This document shows, piece after piece, positions 63,185 to 64,000 of a stretch of 64,000 nt of DNA (position 1 is the first letter of the stretch; every line of letters begins with the position of its first letter). The notes beneath the pieces were generated by a model. That model was not told where the DNA came from. It saw only the letters and a list, made by a program, of their open reading frames with translations, and made no database searches. The stretch covers positions 24,279,351-24,343,350 of the forward strand of contig NC_065544.1 in assembly GCF_932294415.1 (NCBI RefSeq), read 5' to 3'. Source of the stretch: Quercus robur (lineage: Eukaryota > Streptophyta > Magnoliopsida > Fagales > Fagaceae). Both the position numbers and the translations under genes were made by a program.

Positions 63185-63733
63185 AGAAAATTGATTTGGA
63201 AGGAAAGCTAAGATAACATCTAGTCAAGGCATGGATTCTAGAACTCTCGAGAGTCAAGCGTGATTTTAAGTAAACCATCCAAAAAATTAAAAATTTAGAC
63301 GGGGATCCAGAGAACCCGTTGTAATAAGATATTAGCACTAAAATGAGAACATGTTCGGCTGCAATAACATTACTCTTGCTATATAATAAGAGCAATTCAA
63401 CATATACAGCTGGTACAACTACGCCCAAAAATTCTATAAAAAAAGCGTCACTGATGCGGAAAAATGGGATCAGTGAGTAATCTTTGACATATCATATAGT
63501 TTGATGTTTATCAAAAAACATAAGCTGTTCACATAGCAGCAATGCAAGGCACATCATCCAGCATGCATTTCTAGGGGTGTAAACTTGACAAAGATATCAA
63601 GTGAACATGGATTCTCATTCGTAAACCATTCAAGACAGACCCCCCAGGCTGGCACCTCCTAAGTAGTACCAGCTACCAATTGCTGCACATCCCGTGAAGT
63701 GGCAAGCTCCTGCAACATAATACAATAATGCAG
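63185..63733. other. About 550 bp present only in the right arm
   Basis: No counterpart in the left arm, where flanking sequence is continuous at about 16214. On the minus strand a good acceptor (TTATGTTGCAG) precedes a 17-codon open frame (63659-63709) ending in TAG, which might be a terminal exon of an unidentified gene. Confidence 0.4.
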
Positions 63734-63802
63734 CAAGCTATTGCAGATAGCCAGAAGATAAGCAAAGCACCATCTTGCAGATAGCCAGAAGATAAGCAAA
63801 GC
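63734..63802. repeat. Deletion junction with duplicated filler
   Basis: The 26-nt segment beginning TTGCAGATAGCCAGAAGATA is present twice in tandem (63740 and 63774) but once in the left arm (about 16184-16212). It directly precedes cyclin L intron 1 sequence, so it marks the junction where about 7.4 kb including all cyclin L exons was lost. Confidence 0.85.
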
Positions 63803-64000
63803 CCTAAATAGAAACCAAAACCCAATCTTTACATATTAAACTAACCAATCCTTAAACCTCCAAAATAAGGTTTCCTCAGCTTAGGTTAATTTTTCAAAAT
63901 TATTTTACCTATGCTGGCCTGAACCCTGGAGGGCCTGGACTTTAAACAGGAAAGCCTGATTTAAGGTACCCAGAAATATATATTTCTAAAAAAACCAAAC
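63803..64000 (-). pseudogene. Remnant of cyclin L intron 1 in the right arm
   Basis: Reverse complement of 8598-8795. It shows that the right arm once carried the cyclin L locus. The window ends inside it. Confidence 0.88.

Overview
The window looks like nuclear DNA from a dicot tree or shrub. It is AT-rich, has short introns with GT-AG borders, and is crowded with plant-type transposons (Tat-like Ty3/gypsy, Ty1/copia, PIF/Harbinger, MULE, hAT-like MITEs, SINEs, LINE). Gene families present are a plant cyclin L, a BPS1-like protein, a Sin3-like protein and S-protein homologues. A rosid, perhaps Fagales, is my guess, but the sequence alone does not prove it. I did all alignments by eye.

Layout: 0.27-0.59 kb is a Harbinger-type MITE. 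1.9-3.4 kb is a four-exon PIF/Harbinger transposase gene with one nonsense codon. 3.85-4.47 kb (minus) is a BPS1-like pseudogene with a large internal deletion. 7.1-16.0 kb is a cyclin L gene with its exon-intron structure kept but with three apparent frameshifts; its long first intron holds a 101-bp tandem repeat, a SINE and a LINE end. 16.2-20.9 kb is the left arm of a large inverted duplication. It holds an S-protein-like gene (minus, stop in the signal peptide), a SINE, a 604-bp hAT-like MITE and the 5' part of a copia element. The rest of that copia runs to 23.7 kb. 24-33 kb is AT-rich DNA with MITE-like inverted repeats. 33.05-33.48 kb (minus) is the only clearly intact host gene, a secreted S-protein homologue.

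33.96-44.55 kb is a complete but inactive Tat-like gypsy element with 707-bp LTRs and a 5-bp target duplication. Its gag-pol lies on the minus strand. A three-exon additional ORF runs the opposite way from its own TATA box, and the two converge on an array of seven exact 81-bp units. 46.8-49.3 kb holds several MITEs. 50.4-51.4 kb is a MULE with about 200-bp terminal repeats that has captured part of a RING/DUF1117 ubiquitin ligase gene (Pack-MULE). 51.8-52.4 kb is a Sin3-like PAH pseudogene. 54.8-56.7 kb is a 1.9-kb solo LTR. 58.4-58.9 kb is a MULE-type MITE that is almost wholly a hairpin.

58.97 kb to the window end is the right arm of the inverted duplication. It carries a second S-protein-like copy, broken by different stops, and then cyclin L intron sequence joined directly to cyclin L downstream sequence, so the whole cyclin coding region is missing from this copy. 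The region reads as a duplicated, decaying gene neighbourhood heavily rebuilt by transposons. Only the 33-kb S-protein gene looks likely to make a normal host protein.
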